Part shown: positions 1 to 7,010 of the stretch, in pieces
How positions within the stretch are numbered: position 1 is the stretch's first letter
How the letters are laid out: each line of letters starts with the position of its first letter
From: Luteibacter jiangsuensis
Lineage (GTDB): Bacteria; Pseudomonadota; Gammaproteobacteria; Xanthomonadales; Rhodanobacteraceae
Assembly: GCF_030812295.1 (NCBI RefSeq)
Contig: NZ_JAUSSK010000001.1
Coordinates: forward strand, 558,001 to 622,000
Length of the DNA stretch: 64,000 bases
Reading direction: 5' to 3'
Made by a program: the position numbers and the translations under genes
Notes under the pieces: generated by a model
The model's input: the letters and a program-made list of their open reading frames with translations, nothing else
Databases searched by the model: none
What the model was told of the DNA's origin: nothing

Positions 1-1
1 G

Positions 2-487
2 GACGCGGACGACGCATTCACGGATTACACCGGCGACCGCAGTCCGCGGAACAACTTTCGCCATGCGGTGGGCGGTCGTGTCCTGTACCACCTCGCCGGC
101 GACAGCCTCACTGTCGGCGCTTCGTACGTGAGCTATCAACTGGAGACGCCGCGGCACGATTACCAGCTCGCCGGGGTCGACTTCACATGGACCCTGCGGT
201 ACCTGGAACTGACGGGCGAGGCGATCTACCGGTCCGGGCCGTCGCAGCTCTCCGACGAACGCGGTGGCTTCATCGAAGCGGGCATCCCCATCGCCGCCCG
301 GCTTTACCTCATCGGCCGCCTGGAGCGGTATCACACGTCGATGCCGGAAACCACGACGACGGTACGCACCGAAGCGATCAATTACCGGCCCGTGCCGGGT
401 CTGGTCCTCAAGCTGGAACACCGGAACGGGCGCGGCGGAGACATCGTCCCGGCCGGGTGGCTGGCATCCGTCTCAGTGTTGTTCTGA
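2..487 (+). CDS. outer-membrane beta-barrel protein, C-terminal part (5' end outside window)
   Basis: The reading frame is already open at the left edge, so only the last 161 residues are seen; the GTG at 68 is internal. The visible part is alternating aromatic/hydrophobic and polar strands (for example LYLIGRLERYHTS and GLVLKLEHRNG) and ends in VSVLF with a terminal Phe. That C-terminus is the usual beta-signal read by the BAM complex, so the protein is probably an outer-membrane porin-like barrel. The PstS-like gene begins 3 bases after its stop and is likely co-transcribed, suggesting a small uptake or sensing unit. The exact family cannot be named from this fragment. Confidence 0.72.
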   Translation, partial: DADDAFTDYTGDRSPRNNFRHAVGGRVLYHLAGDSLTVGASYVSYQLETPRHDYQLAGVDFTWTLRYLELTGEAIYRSGPSQLSDERGGFIEAGIPIAARLYLIGRLERYHTSMPETTTTVRTEAINYRPVPGLVLKLEHRNGRGGDIVPAGWLASVSVLF

Positions 488-490
488 CGC

Positions 491-982
491 ATGCGAACCG
501 GCAGACGCGTCGCGCGTTACCTTTTTGGCGCGCTGGTCGCCGCCGGCCAGCCGGCGTGGGCGGCGCAGGTGCAGATCGCCGTGATCACGGCGCCTGCCGA
601 ACCACGTCTGTCGTTCGATCGGGACACGCTGCGCAATGTCTACCTCAAGCGCATCTTCGTCGACGATGATGGCGTAAAGCTCACGCCGGTGAACCTTCCC
701 ACGGATGCGCCGCTGCGCGACGCCTTCTCCCGCACGATCGTGCGCATGCCCGCCGCTCGCTTGCAGGATTACTGGGACAAGCAGTACTTCCAGGGTGTCA
801 GTCCCCCCTACGTGCTCGGTTCGGACGAGGCCGTCGTCAGGTTCGTCGCGGCCACCCCCGGCGCGATCGGCTACGTCGCGTCGTGTCATGTCGATGCGAG
901 CGTCCATGTCGTCATCCTGCTGCCGTGGCCGGCGACGATGACGAACGTGCCTGCACTTTGTCCGGACCGCGCCGGGCCCTGA
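491..982 (+). CDS. PstS-like periplasmic substrate-binding protein (short PBP-like domain)
   Basis: A 163-residue exported protein. Residues 1-24 form a signal peptide with an Arg-rich start, a hydrophobic core and an AWA-A cleavage site. The mature part resembles the compact PBP-like proteins annotated as phosphate ABC transporter substrate-binding protein: QIAVIT, then LRNVYLKRIFV, then a DAFSRTIVRMP.....YWDKQYFQG block, then a GAIGYV motif. No ABC permease or ATPase is nearby; the partner is the barrel gene just upstream. Binding of phosphate or another oxyanion is a family inference, not shown here. The start follows the upstream stop by three bases without a clear Shine-Dalgarno, suggesting translational coupling. 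Confidence 0.72.
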   Translation: MRTGRRVARYLFGALVAAGQPAWAAQVQIAVITAPAEPRLSFDRDTLRNVYLKRIFVDDDGVKLTPVNLPTDAPLRDAFSRTIVRMPAARLQDYWDKQYFQGVSPPYVLGSDEAVVRFVAATPGAIGYVASCHVDASVHVVILLPWPATMTNVPALCPDRAGP

Positions 983-1039
983 TTCACCCTACATTTCTTG
1001 CAGACAATTCGTGCGCACTGCAATGGATGCAGGCCGGAT

Positions 1040-1058
1040 TTCTGCGTAAATTCTGCGT
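1040..1058 (+). promoter_or_regulatory. direct repeat TTCTGCGT x2, possible activator site
   Basis: TTCTGCGT occurs at 1040-1047 and again at 1051-1058, one helical turn (11 bp) apart, in a relatively AT-rich gap upstream of the hemolysin-family operon. Such same-face repeats are typical of activator sites. No matching regulator is identified. Confidence 0.35.
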
Positions 1059-1067
1059 TATTTTCTT

Positions 1068-1086
1068 TTCTATCAATGCGATAGAA
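1068..1086 (+). promoter_or_regulatory. perfect inverted repeat TTCTATC-N5-GATAGAA, possible operator
   Basis: Seven-base perfect arms with spacer AATGC, about 50 bp before the first gene of the 1.1-6.5 kb operon. A T-rich run precedes it rather than follows it on the plus strand, so an operator is more likely than a terminator for the upstream gene. The cognate protein is unknown. Confidence 0.4.
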
Positions 1087-1135
1087 GGCTGGCACGAATC
1101 TCGCTACTAGAGGGTACCTCACCTCTTCGCGAGCG

Positions 1136-1879
1136 ATGTCCATGTCCCTTCCCCCGTCGCCCTCTCCGTTCGATCCTTGCGTGCTCGACACGGTGGAGCC
1201 CCTGCTCGCCGAACTGCGCAACCCGGTAAGGGTGAATGTCATCCATTCGCAGCACCCCGAGCGCACCGACGCCGAGGCGTTCGTGCGCCGGGTGTTCGAG
1301 CGGCGTTACGGCGCCGATGTCCGGACCTTTCATCCGACCCTGCTGAGCTTTCGCGACCACGCCCGGCACAGGGCGGTCGTCGGCTTTCGTGGCGGTCACG
1401 ATGGCGCGCTGTTTTCGGAGCAGTACCTGTCCGCTCCGGCGCCGAGCATGATCGCCGACCGGCTGGGCGTCCGGATCGATCGCGACGAACTCGTCGAGGT
1501 CGGCCACCTCGCACTCGATAAACCCGGCGATACCCGTTGGGTGATCGCCGCCGCCACGCAACACCTGCACGCAAGGGGTTACCGTTGGGTGCTGTTCACG
1601 GCGACACGGGCGCTGGTGAATGCCTTCCAGCGCCTGGGCCTCCATCCGATCGAACTGGCCACGGCACAGGCGTCCCGCCTTGCGGACGGTGGCTTGCACT
1701 GGGGCGACTATTACCGCACCAAGCCGGTCGTATGCGTGGGCAACATCGATTCGGGCCACAAGAAACTGCATCGGCACATCGGCCCATCGCAGCCATGGCT
1801 GCGCGCGCTGCTGCGCGAAAGCCGCGAGAGCGCCGATCCGGAGGCATCCCCGTGCGCCTCGACGTGCGGAGGCGCGTGA
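1136..1879 (+). CDS. thermostable hemolysin family protein (GNAT-like fold)
   Basis: A 247-residue protein matching the thermostable hemolysin family named after Vibrio delta-VPH. Visible hallmarks are the EQYL segment, VEVGHLAL near residue 122-129, a GYRWVLFTATRALVNAFQRLGL core, and a C-terminal WGDYYRTKPVVCVGNI motif. There is no signal peptide. The core resembles the acetyltransferase/acyl-homoserine-lactone-synthase fold, so a cytoplasmic acyl- or aminoacyl-transfer role is at least as plausible as haemolysis; that is inference. It is the first gene of a run with TGATG-type overlaps, directly joined to an AMP-forming ligase that could supply its substrate. Several ATG codons cluster at the start (1136, 1142) without a strong ribosome site. 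Confidence 0.82.
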   Translation: MSMSLPPSPSPFDPCVLDTVEPLLAELRNPVRVNVIHSQHPERTDAEAFVRRVFERRYGADVRTFHPTLLSFRDHARHRAVVGFRGGHDGALFSEQYLSAPAPSMIADRLGVRIDRDELVEVGHLALDKPGDTRWVIAAATQHLHARGYRWVLFTATRALVNAFQRLGLHPIELATAQASRLADGGLHWGDYYRTKPVVCVGNIDSGHKKLHRHIGPSQPWLRALLRESRESADPEASPCASTCGGA

Positions 1880-3369
1880 TGCGAAACATCCTGAAGCAGA
1901 TGGCACGGCATGCGCTCACGCAACCGGACAAGATCGCACTGAGCGATGGCGTTTCGACGTTGACGTACCGCGACCTCAACCGGGCGATCGCGGAACTCGG
2001 CGTCCGCATCGCCGCCGAGCGCGTCGCGGTGATGATGGACAATGGCGTCGCGTGGCCCGTCGTCGACCTTGCCATCGTCGCCTGCGGTGCCGTGTCGATA
2101 CCCGTGCCCGCTTTTTTCAGCGACGGGCAGATCGAGCACCTCCTGGCCGACGCGGCTCCCGATCTCCTGATCACCGATCGCCCCGAGCGTGGCGTGGCCC
2201 TGTCGCGCATGCTCTACCACGAGACGATCGTGGTCGCCGGCACCGAGCTGCATCTTTTCAGCCTCGAGGTCAAGAATCGTCGGACCCTGCCATCCGACAC
2301 GAGCAAGATCACGTATACATCGGGAACCACCGGACACCCGAAAGGCGTGTGCGTGACCTGCGCCGCCATCGGCCAGGTCACGGAGTCCCTCGCGAGCGCG
2401 GTGTCCGCCGAACCAGGCGATCGAAGCCTCACGGTGCTGCCGCTGTCCACCCTGCTTGCGAACATAGGCGGCATCTACGTGCCGCTGAGCCGTGGCGCGA
2501 CCGCCATGCTGCCTTCACTGACGCAGTGTGGCTTCACTGGTTCCAGCAGCGTGGAGCCACAGGCCTTTCTTGCTGCGTTCCATCGTTTCGCGCCCAGCGC
2601 GACGATCCTCGTTCCGCAATTGCTCAAGCTTCTCGTCGAATGCGTGCAAGGTGGCGCGCCCCTGCCTTCCACGTTGCGGTTCGTGGCCGTCGGCGGCGCG
2701 CCGTGTTCCGAGCCCCTGATCGGTCGCGCCAAGGCCTTGGGCATTCCCGTGTACGAAGGATATGGCTTGTCGGAAGCCACGTCGGTCGTCTGCATGAACC
2801 GGCCTGGCAGTGAACGCCCGGGAAGCGTGGGCATGCCCCTGCCGCATGCGCGCGTGCGCATCGCCGACGACGGCGAGATCATCGTCGCCGGCGCGCTTTT
2901 CGGCGGCTATCTCGGACTGTACGGAGCGCCGCCGGGGACATGGCACACCGGCGACACCGGCTGGCTCGACTCCGATGGATTCCTGTACGTCAACGGCAGG
3001 AAGAAAACCGCCTTCGCCACCGCGTATGGACGCAACGTATCCCCGGAATGGGTCGAGAGCGAACTCGTCGCCACGCGGGCCATCTTGCAAGCCGCCGTAT
3101 TTGGCGAAGGACGCGACTTCAACGTCGCGGTGATCGTGCCGGCGCCCGGTGCATCGCCCGGGCAGGTCGACAGCGCCATCGACGCAGCCAACGCGCGGCT
3201 TCCCGATTACGCACGCATTCACGCCTGGTGTCCCGCCGAATGCCCCTTCAGTGCCCGTGACGGACTCGCCCGTCCGAACGGAGGGCTGGACCGGCAGGCC
3301 ATCGCGGCCCGCTACGCCACCCACCTCGACGCCCTTTATGAGAGAGAAGCTCCGCATGTCCACCCATGA
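1879..3369 (+). CDS. AMP-forming acyl/aryl acid ligase (ANL superfamily)
   Basis: A 496-residue adenylating enzyme. The P-loop-like motif YTSGTTGHPKG is at about residue 145-155, GYGLSEAT at about 293-300, and the A7 region WHTGDTGWL...NGRKK follows. It should activate a carboxylic acid as an acyl-AMP. The start ATG overlaps the hemolysin stop (ATGA), which excludes longer upstream starts. The C-terminal motif that normally carries the catalytic lysine (PxxxxGK) reads ARPNGGLDRQAI, with no Lys at that place. No carrier protein or condensation domain is fused or visible nearby. The substrate cannot be told from sequence alone. Confidence 0.85.
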   Translation: MRNILKQMARHALTQPDKIALSDGVSTLTYRDLNRAIAELGVRIAAERVAVMMDNGVAWPVVDLAIVACGAVSIPVPAFFSDGQIEHLLADAAPDLLITDRPERGVALSRMLYHETIVVAGTELHLFSLEVKNRRTLPSDTSKITYTSGTTGHPKGVCVTCAAIGQVTESLASAVSAEPGDRSLTVLPLSTLLANIGGIYVPLSRGATAMLPSLTQCGFTGSSSVEPQAFLAAFHRFAPSATILVPQLLKLLVECVQGGAPLPSTLRFVAVGGAPCSEPLIGRAKALGIPVYEGYGLSEATSVVCMNRPGSERPGSVGMPLPHARVRIADDGEIIVAGALFGGYLGLYGAPPGTWHTGDTGWLDSDGFLYVNGRKKTAFATAYGRNVSPEWVESELVATRAILQAAVFGEGRDFNVAVIVPAPGASPGQVDSAIDAANARLPDYARIHAWCPAECPFSARDGLARPNGGLDRQAIAARYATHLDALYEREAPHVHP

Positions 3370-4027
3370 TCGCCTCGTGCGCGATACCGAAGTGAACCGG
3401 CAGGCATTCCTGTCCATCCCCATCATCCAGCGGGCCCTTCGCGGCCAGGTGACGCCACGCGAATACATCGCGTTCCTCGGCCAGGCCTACCAGCACGTGC
3501 GGCAGACCGTCCCGCTCATGATGGGCATGGGCTACCACCTTCCCGAACGGCTCCGCTGGATGCTGCCGGCGATCGCCGAATACATCGAGGAAGAGATCGG
3601 CCACGACCAGTGGATCCTCGACGATTTGCTCGCCTGTGGCGCGGACCCCGAGGCGTTCCGCCACGCACTGCCCATGCGCTCCACGGAAATGATGATCGCC
3701 TACGCCCACGACGGTATCGCGCGCGGCAATCCCGTGTCCTTTCTAGGGATGGTGTTCGTGCTGGAAGGCATCAGCGTGGCGCTTGCCACCCGTGCGGCGG
3801 GAGCGCTTCAGACGGCCCTTGGCTTGCCGAAATCCGCGTTCCGCTACCTGGCTTCGCACGGCGCGCTCGACGTGGACCACGTGGGCTTCTACGAGCGCCT
3901 GGTCGATCGCCTGGATACGGAGAGCGACCGTGAGGTCCTGATCCACGCGGCCAACCGGTTCTACGTGCTCTACGGCGACATCTTCCGCGAAATCGATGCC
4001 ACCACTTCCGAAGGAGACACCCCATGA
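3356..4027 (+). CDS. TenA/iron-containing redox enzyme (haem-oxygenase-like fold)
   Basis: A 223-residue all-helical protein with the TenA/PqqC-like pattern: FLGQAYQHVRQTVPL, then EEIGHDQWILDDL, then FVLEGISVALATRAA, then HGALDVDHVGFYERLVD. The His/Glu/Asp residues in these helices are the kind that bind a di-iron centre in iron-containing redox enzymes of this fold; that reading is inference. The ATG at 3356 was chosen because GAGAGAAG lies about 7 bases upstream; it overlaps the ligase gene by 14 bp. It is probably a tailoring oxidase or oxygenase for the product of this operon. A thiamin-salvage role is less likely because no thi genes are near. Confidence 0.8.
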   Translation: MSTHDRLVRDTEVNRQAFLSIPIIQRALRGQVTPREYIAFLGQAYQHVRQTVPLMMGMGYHLPERLRWMLPAIAEYIEEEIGHDQWILDDLLACGADPEAFRHALPMRSTEMMIAYAHDGIARGNPVSFLGMVFVLEGISVALATRAAGALQTALGLPKSAFRYLASHGALDVDHVGFYERLVDRLDTESDREVLIHAANRFYVLYGDIFREIDATTSEGDTP

Positions 4028-4677
4028 TCGCTTCCCGTTCGCCGATCGCCATGCTCGTCTGCGCATGCCTCGCGATCGCTCCCGCACTGTCACGCGCCGA
4101 TGACCTGGACGCGGCCATCAAGGGCCTGAGCCAGGATTGGTCGCACGTCACCTATGAGTTGCCCAAGGCGCAACAGGACGATGCCTATACCGCGCTCGAA
4201 AGCCGGGGTTCGGCTCTGATGACCCAGTACCCACAACGGGCCGAACCCCGTGTATGGCAAGCCATCATCCTGTCCACGCATGCGGGCGAGCATGGCGGAC
4301 TGGCCGCGCTCGGCATGGCGAAACACGCCCGTGACCTGCTTCAGGAAGCGCAAAAGATCCAGCCCGATGTCCTGCATGGGTCCATCTATACGACGCTTGG
4401 CAGCCTCTACTACCAGGTACCCGGCTGGCCGGTGGGTTTCGGAGACAAGGACAAGGCGCGAACACTCCTGCAAAAGGCGTTGCAAATCGATCCGGATGGC
4501 ATCGACCCCAACTATTTCTACGCCGACTTCCTCTACAAGACAGGCGACAAGACCGGCGCCATGGAACACCTCAAGAAGGCGCTCATGGCAACGCCCCGGC
4601 CGGGCCGGGAGTTGGCGGACAAGGGCCGTCGGGCGCAGGTGCAGAAGCTCATCGATACCATCGCCGCGGACCAGTGA
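4024..4677 (+). CDS. secreted TPR-repeat protein of unknown function
   Basis: 217 residues with a signal peptide (about residues 1-25, ending LSRA-DD). The mature part contains TPR-like helices, for example ALGMAKHARDLLQEAQKIQPD, KARTLLQKALQIDPDG and GAMEHLKKALMATPRPG. TPR proteins serve as scaffolds; a periplasmic assembly or transport role would fit, but the partner is unknown. ATGA overlap with the upstream gene places it in the same operon. It keeps company with cytoplasmic enzymes, suggesting that the pathway has a step outside the inner membrane. Confidence 0.78.
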   Translation: MIASRSPIAMLVCACLAIAPALSRADDLDAAIKGLSQDWSHVTYELPKAQQDDAYTALESRGSALMTQYPQRAEPRVWQAIILSTHAGEHGGLAALGMAKHARDLLQEAQKIQPDVLHGSIYTTLGSLYYQVPGWPVGFGDKDKARTLLQKALQIDPDGIDPNYFYADFLYKTGDKTGAMEHLKKALMATPRPGRELADKGRRAQVQKLIDTIAADQ

Positions 4678-4679
4678 CC

Positions 4680-5489
4680 ATGAGCCTCGACCTTCGCTCG
4701 CAACGTATCCTCCTTACCGGCGCCGCCGGCGGCATCGGCCGCGAATTGGCCGAGGCGCTCGCCGCAAGAGGCGCACGGCTGGGCCTGCTCGGGCGCACCG
4801 ACGCGTCTGTCGCCAGCCTCGATCATCTCGTCGCCACGCAGCGGATGGACGCCATCGTCATCCAGGCCGACCTGACCGACGCATCGGCGCGTCGCGCCGC
4901 GGTGTGGCGCATGGTCCAGGCCTACGGTGGCCTGGACGTACTCATCAACCTGGCCGGCGTCCTGGACTTCCGCTTCTTCGACGAGGCAGATGCCAGCGCG
5001 ATCACCCGTGCGCTGCAAGTCAACATCGAAGCGCCCATGCAAATGGCGCGCGAGGTGTTGCCTGCCATGCTGGGCCGGGGCTCGGGGCGGATCGTCAACG
5101 TGGGTTCCACCTTCGGAAGCATCGGCTATCCCGGCTTCGCCGCCTATTCAGCCAGCAAGTTCGCCCTGCGCGGCTTCTCGCAGGCGTTGCGCCGCGAATT
5201 GCACGGTACGGGCGTAGGGGTCACCTATGTGGCTCCCCGGGCCGTCCGCACGGCCTTCAATCCTCCCGCCGTGCACCTCATGGCCGAACGCAAACTCATG
5301 CACATGGACGAGCCTTCGTGGGTGGCGACACGCATCGTGCATGCCATCGAACACGAGCGGAACGAAGCCTATCTTGGCTTTCCCGAAAGCCTGTTCGCAC
5401 GCCTCAACGGTGTGTTCCCCTCACTGGTCGACGGTGCGCTGAAGAAGGTCTTGCCGGATCTGTCCCACCACGCGCGGAGCACCCCGTGA
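4680..5489 (+). CDS. short-chain dehydrogenase/reductase (SDR)
   Basis: About 269 residues. It has the classical SDR dinucleotide motif TGAAGGIG at residues 13-20, the NLAG motif, a catalytic Ser in VGSTFGSIG and the YSASK pair (Tyr156, Lys160). It should reduce or oxidise a carbonyl/alcohol with NAD(P)H. An alternative GTG start at 4674 would overlap the upstream stop; ATG 4680 is preferred only because it is the stronger codon. It is embedded in the hemolysin-family operon with no gap, so its substrate is presumably the activated acid or its derivative. Confidence 0.86.
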   Translation: MSLDLRSQRILLTGAAGGIGRELAEALAARGARLGLLGRTDASVASLDHLVATQRMDAIVIQADLTDASARRAAVWRMVQAYGGLDVLINLAGVLDFRFFDEADASAITRALQVNIEAPMQMAREVLPAMLGRGSGRIVNVGSTFGSIGYPGFAAYSASKFALRGFSQALRRELHGTGVGVTYVAPRAVRTAFNPPAVHLMAERKLMHMDEPSWVATRIVHAIEHERNEAYLGFPESLFARLNGVFPSLVDGALKKVLPDLSHHARSTP

Positions 5490-6508
5490 CCGCGCCGGAT
5501 CCCACCATTGGCCACGGGATCTACCGGATCCTCGTCTGCCGCCCCAACCATCGGCTGGGCAATACGCTGCTCCTGACACCGCTCATCACCGAACTCCAGG
5601 CGCTGTACAGGGGAGCGGAGATCGACATCGTCAGCGAGGGGGATATCGCGCACGATGTGTTCAAGGGCTGCTTCAACGTGAGGCAGGTGTTTTGCCTGCC
5701 GCGCCGCGGCTTCAAACACCCGATCGCGTTCCTCCGGATGATCCTTCGCATCAGGCGCACGCGTTACGACCTGGTGGTGGACCCGAGCGTGCACTCGGGC
5801 TTCGCCCGGGCGCTGACACGGATCTTTCGGGGGCGGTACAAACTGGGCTTCAGCGATACGCCGACGAAAGCGCTCACGCATGCCGCGCCCAAGGCGGTGG
5901 CGGGACGGCACATGGCGAAGCGACCGGTGAACCTGGTCCGCTGGGCCTCGGGGATCGACTCCACCGCGCCCAACCGCTATCCGCCCCTGGCGATACACCT
6001 CAACGACGACGAGCACGCGGAGGGCTGGAGCGCCCTCACGGCGCTGACCGCCCACCCCCACGGTATCCAGGGGAGTCTCCGCATCGGCATTTTCGGCAAC
6101 GCGACCGGTGCCAAGCGTTACACCACGGAATGGTGGGCCGACTTCATGGCGACCCTGTGTGCAGCCCACCCCACCGCGTCGATCCTGGAGATCATTCCCG
6201 CGCATGGACATTCCATGCTGCGTGAAACGTGGCCGGGCTATTACTCGTCGGACATCCGTCGGATGGCGGCGGTGCTGGCCGGGCTGGACCTGTTCATCAC
6301 CGCCGACTGCGGCGTCATGCACCTGGGCGTCGCCGCGGGCGTTCCTACCATCGGCTTGTTCCAGGTCACCGCCCTGGACGTCTACACCCCTTATGGGGGG
6401 CACAACACCGGCATGTATACCGGCGAATACCCGGGAAGCGATGTGGCGCGACGCGTCCTGGCCATGATGGAGACGACGCGTGCCCATCGTCACGCCGCGA
6501 TGGCATGA
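5486..6508 (+). CDS. glycosyltransferase family 9 (heptosyltransferase-like)
   Basis: A 340-residue GT-B protein of the heptosyltransferase family. It has RPNHRLGNTLLLTPLI at the N-terminus, the acceptor-side YDLVVD segment, and the donor-binding FITADCGVMHLGVAAGVPTIGLFQ block near residues 270-295. It would transfer a sugar from a nucleotide donor to an acceptor, in LPS core synthesis for classical members. A GTG start overlaps the SDR stop (GTGA), so it is translationally coupled to that operon. This suggests that the operon product is glycosylated, or that the operon modifies an envelope glycolipid. Confidence 0.82.
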   Translation: MTAPDPTIGHGIYRILVCRPNHRLGNTLLLTPLITELQALYRGAEIDIVSEGDIAHDVFKGCFNVRQVFCLPRRGFKHPIAFLRMILRIRRTRYDLVVDPSVHSGFARALTRIFRGRYKLGFSDTPTKALTHAAPKAVAGRHMAKRPVNLVRWASGIDSTAPNRYPPLAIHLNDDEHAEGWSALTALTAHPHGIQGSLRIGIFGNATGAKRYTTEWWADFMATLCAAHPTASILEIIPAHGHSMLRETWPGYYSSDIRRMAAVLAGLDLFITADCGVMHLGVAAGVPTIGLFQVTALDVYTPYGGHNTGMYTGEYPGSDVARRVLAMMETTRAHRHAAMA

Positions 6509-6510
6509 CC

Positions 6511-6918
6511 TCAACCGACGACACGCATCCAGGTTCCAGTGATCTTTTCCTGGAGAACTTCGACGGCGCGGCCGGATCCGCGAAGATCCCGCGCGCGTTC
6601 GAGCGCGAATTGCACCGCCGCTCCCTCCGACGCAAAGGTCTGCTGGCCTGCTCCAGGCAACAGGACCCACCAGTCACGATGATTGATCGATGGGTAGAAG
6701 ACGAATACCCGCAGGGTCTTCAGCGTCTCGTTGACCAGGCGTTTTCGCCGGAGTTCGGCACGGACCTCGCTCGACTGGGTTCCGACCTGCATGACCGCCG
6801 CGCGCAAACGATCTTCGGAAACCCCCAGGTTTCGAGTCCAGAAACGGATGTCCCCGGGAAAGGACACATCCACCTGCGTGGCATCCTGGGGTGCGTACGG
6901 CAATTTCGATGCGTGCAT
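6511..6918 (-). CDS. small DUF3606-like protein with a C-terminal DUF2188-like segment
   Basis: About 135 residues if translation starts at 6918, where GGAGAA sits 9 bases upstream; longer in-frame starts (6927, 6954) lack a usable ribosome site. The N-terminal part (VDVSFPGDIRFWTRNLGVSEDRLRAAV) resembles DUF3606. The C-terminal part (WWVLLPG...TFASEGAAVQFALERARDL) resembles DUF2188-type domains. No signal peptide or catalytic motif is evident. It is convergent with the GT9 gene, with only two bases between the stops. Function unknown. Confidence 0.68.
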   Translation of the reverse strand: MHASKLPYAPQDATQVDVSFPGDIRFWTRNLGVSEDRLRAAVMQVGTQSSEVRAELRRKRLVNETLKTLRVFVFYPSINHRDWWVLLPGAGQQTFASEGAAVQFALERARDLRGSGRAVEVLQEKITGTWMRVVG

Positions 6919-7010
6919 GGCGGGCATTTCTCCAAACATCGATGTTTGGCACATCGGAGGTTACGGGCACGTGACCTGAACCATGTTCCGGACGCATCCA
7001 CCAGCCACGG

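Noticed and set aside
1537-1878. N-terminal extension of the ligase gene upstream of 1879
   Set aside because: It runs inside the hemolysin-family gene in another frame. The ATGA overlap and normal ligase N-terminus set the start at 1879.
1136-1879. A true secreted haemolysin toxin
   Set aside because: No signal peptide, no membrane or pore segment, and the fold signature is GNAT-like. The name is kept only as the family name.
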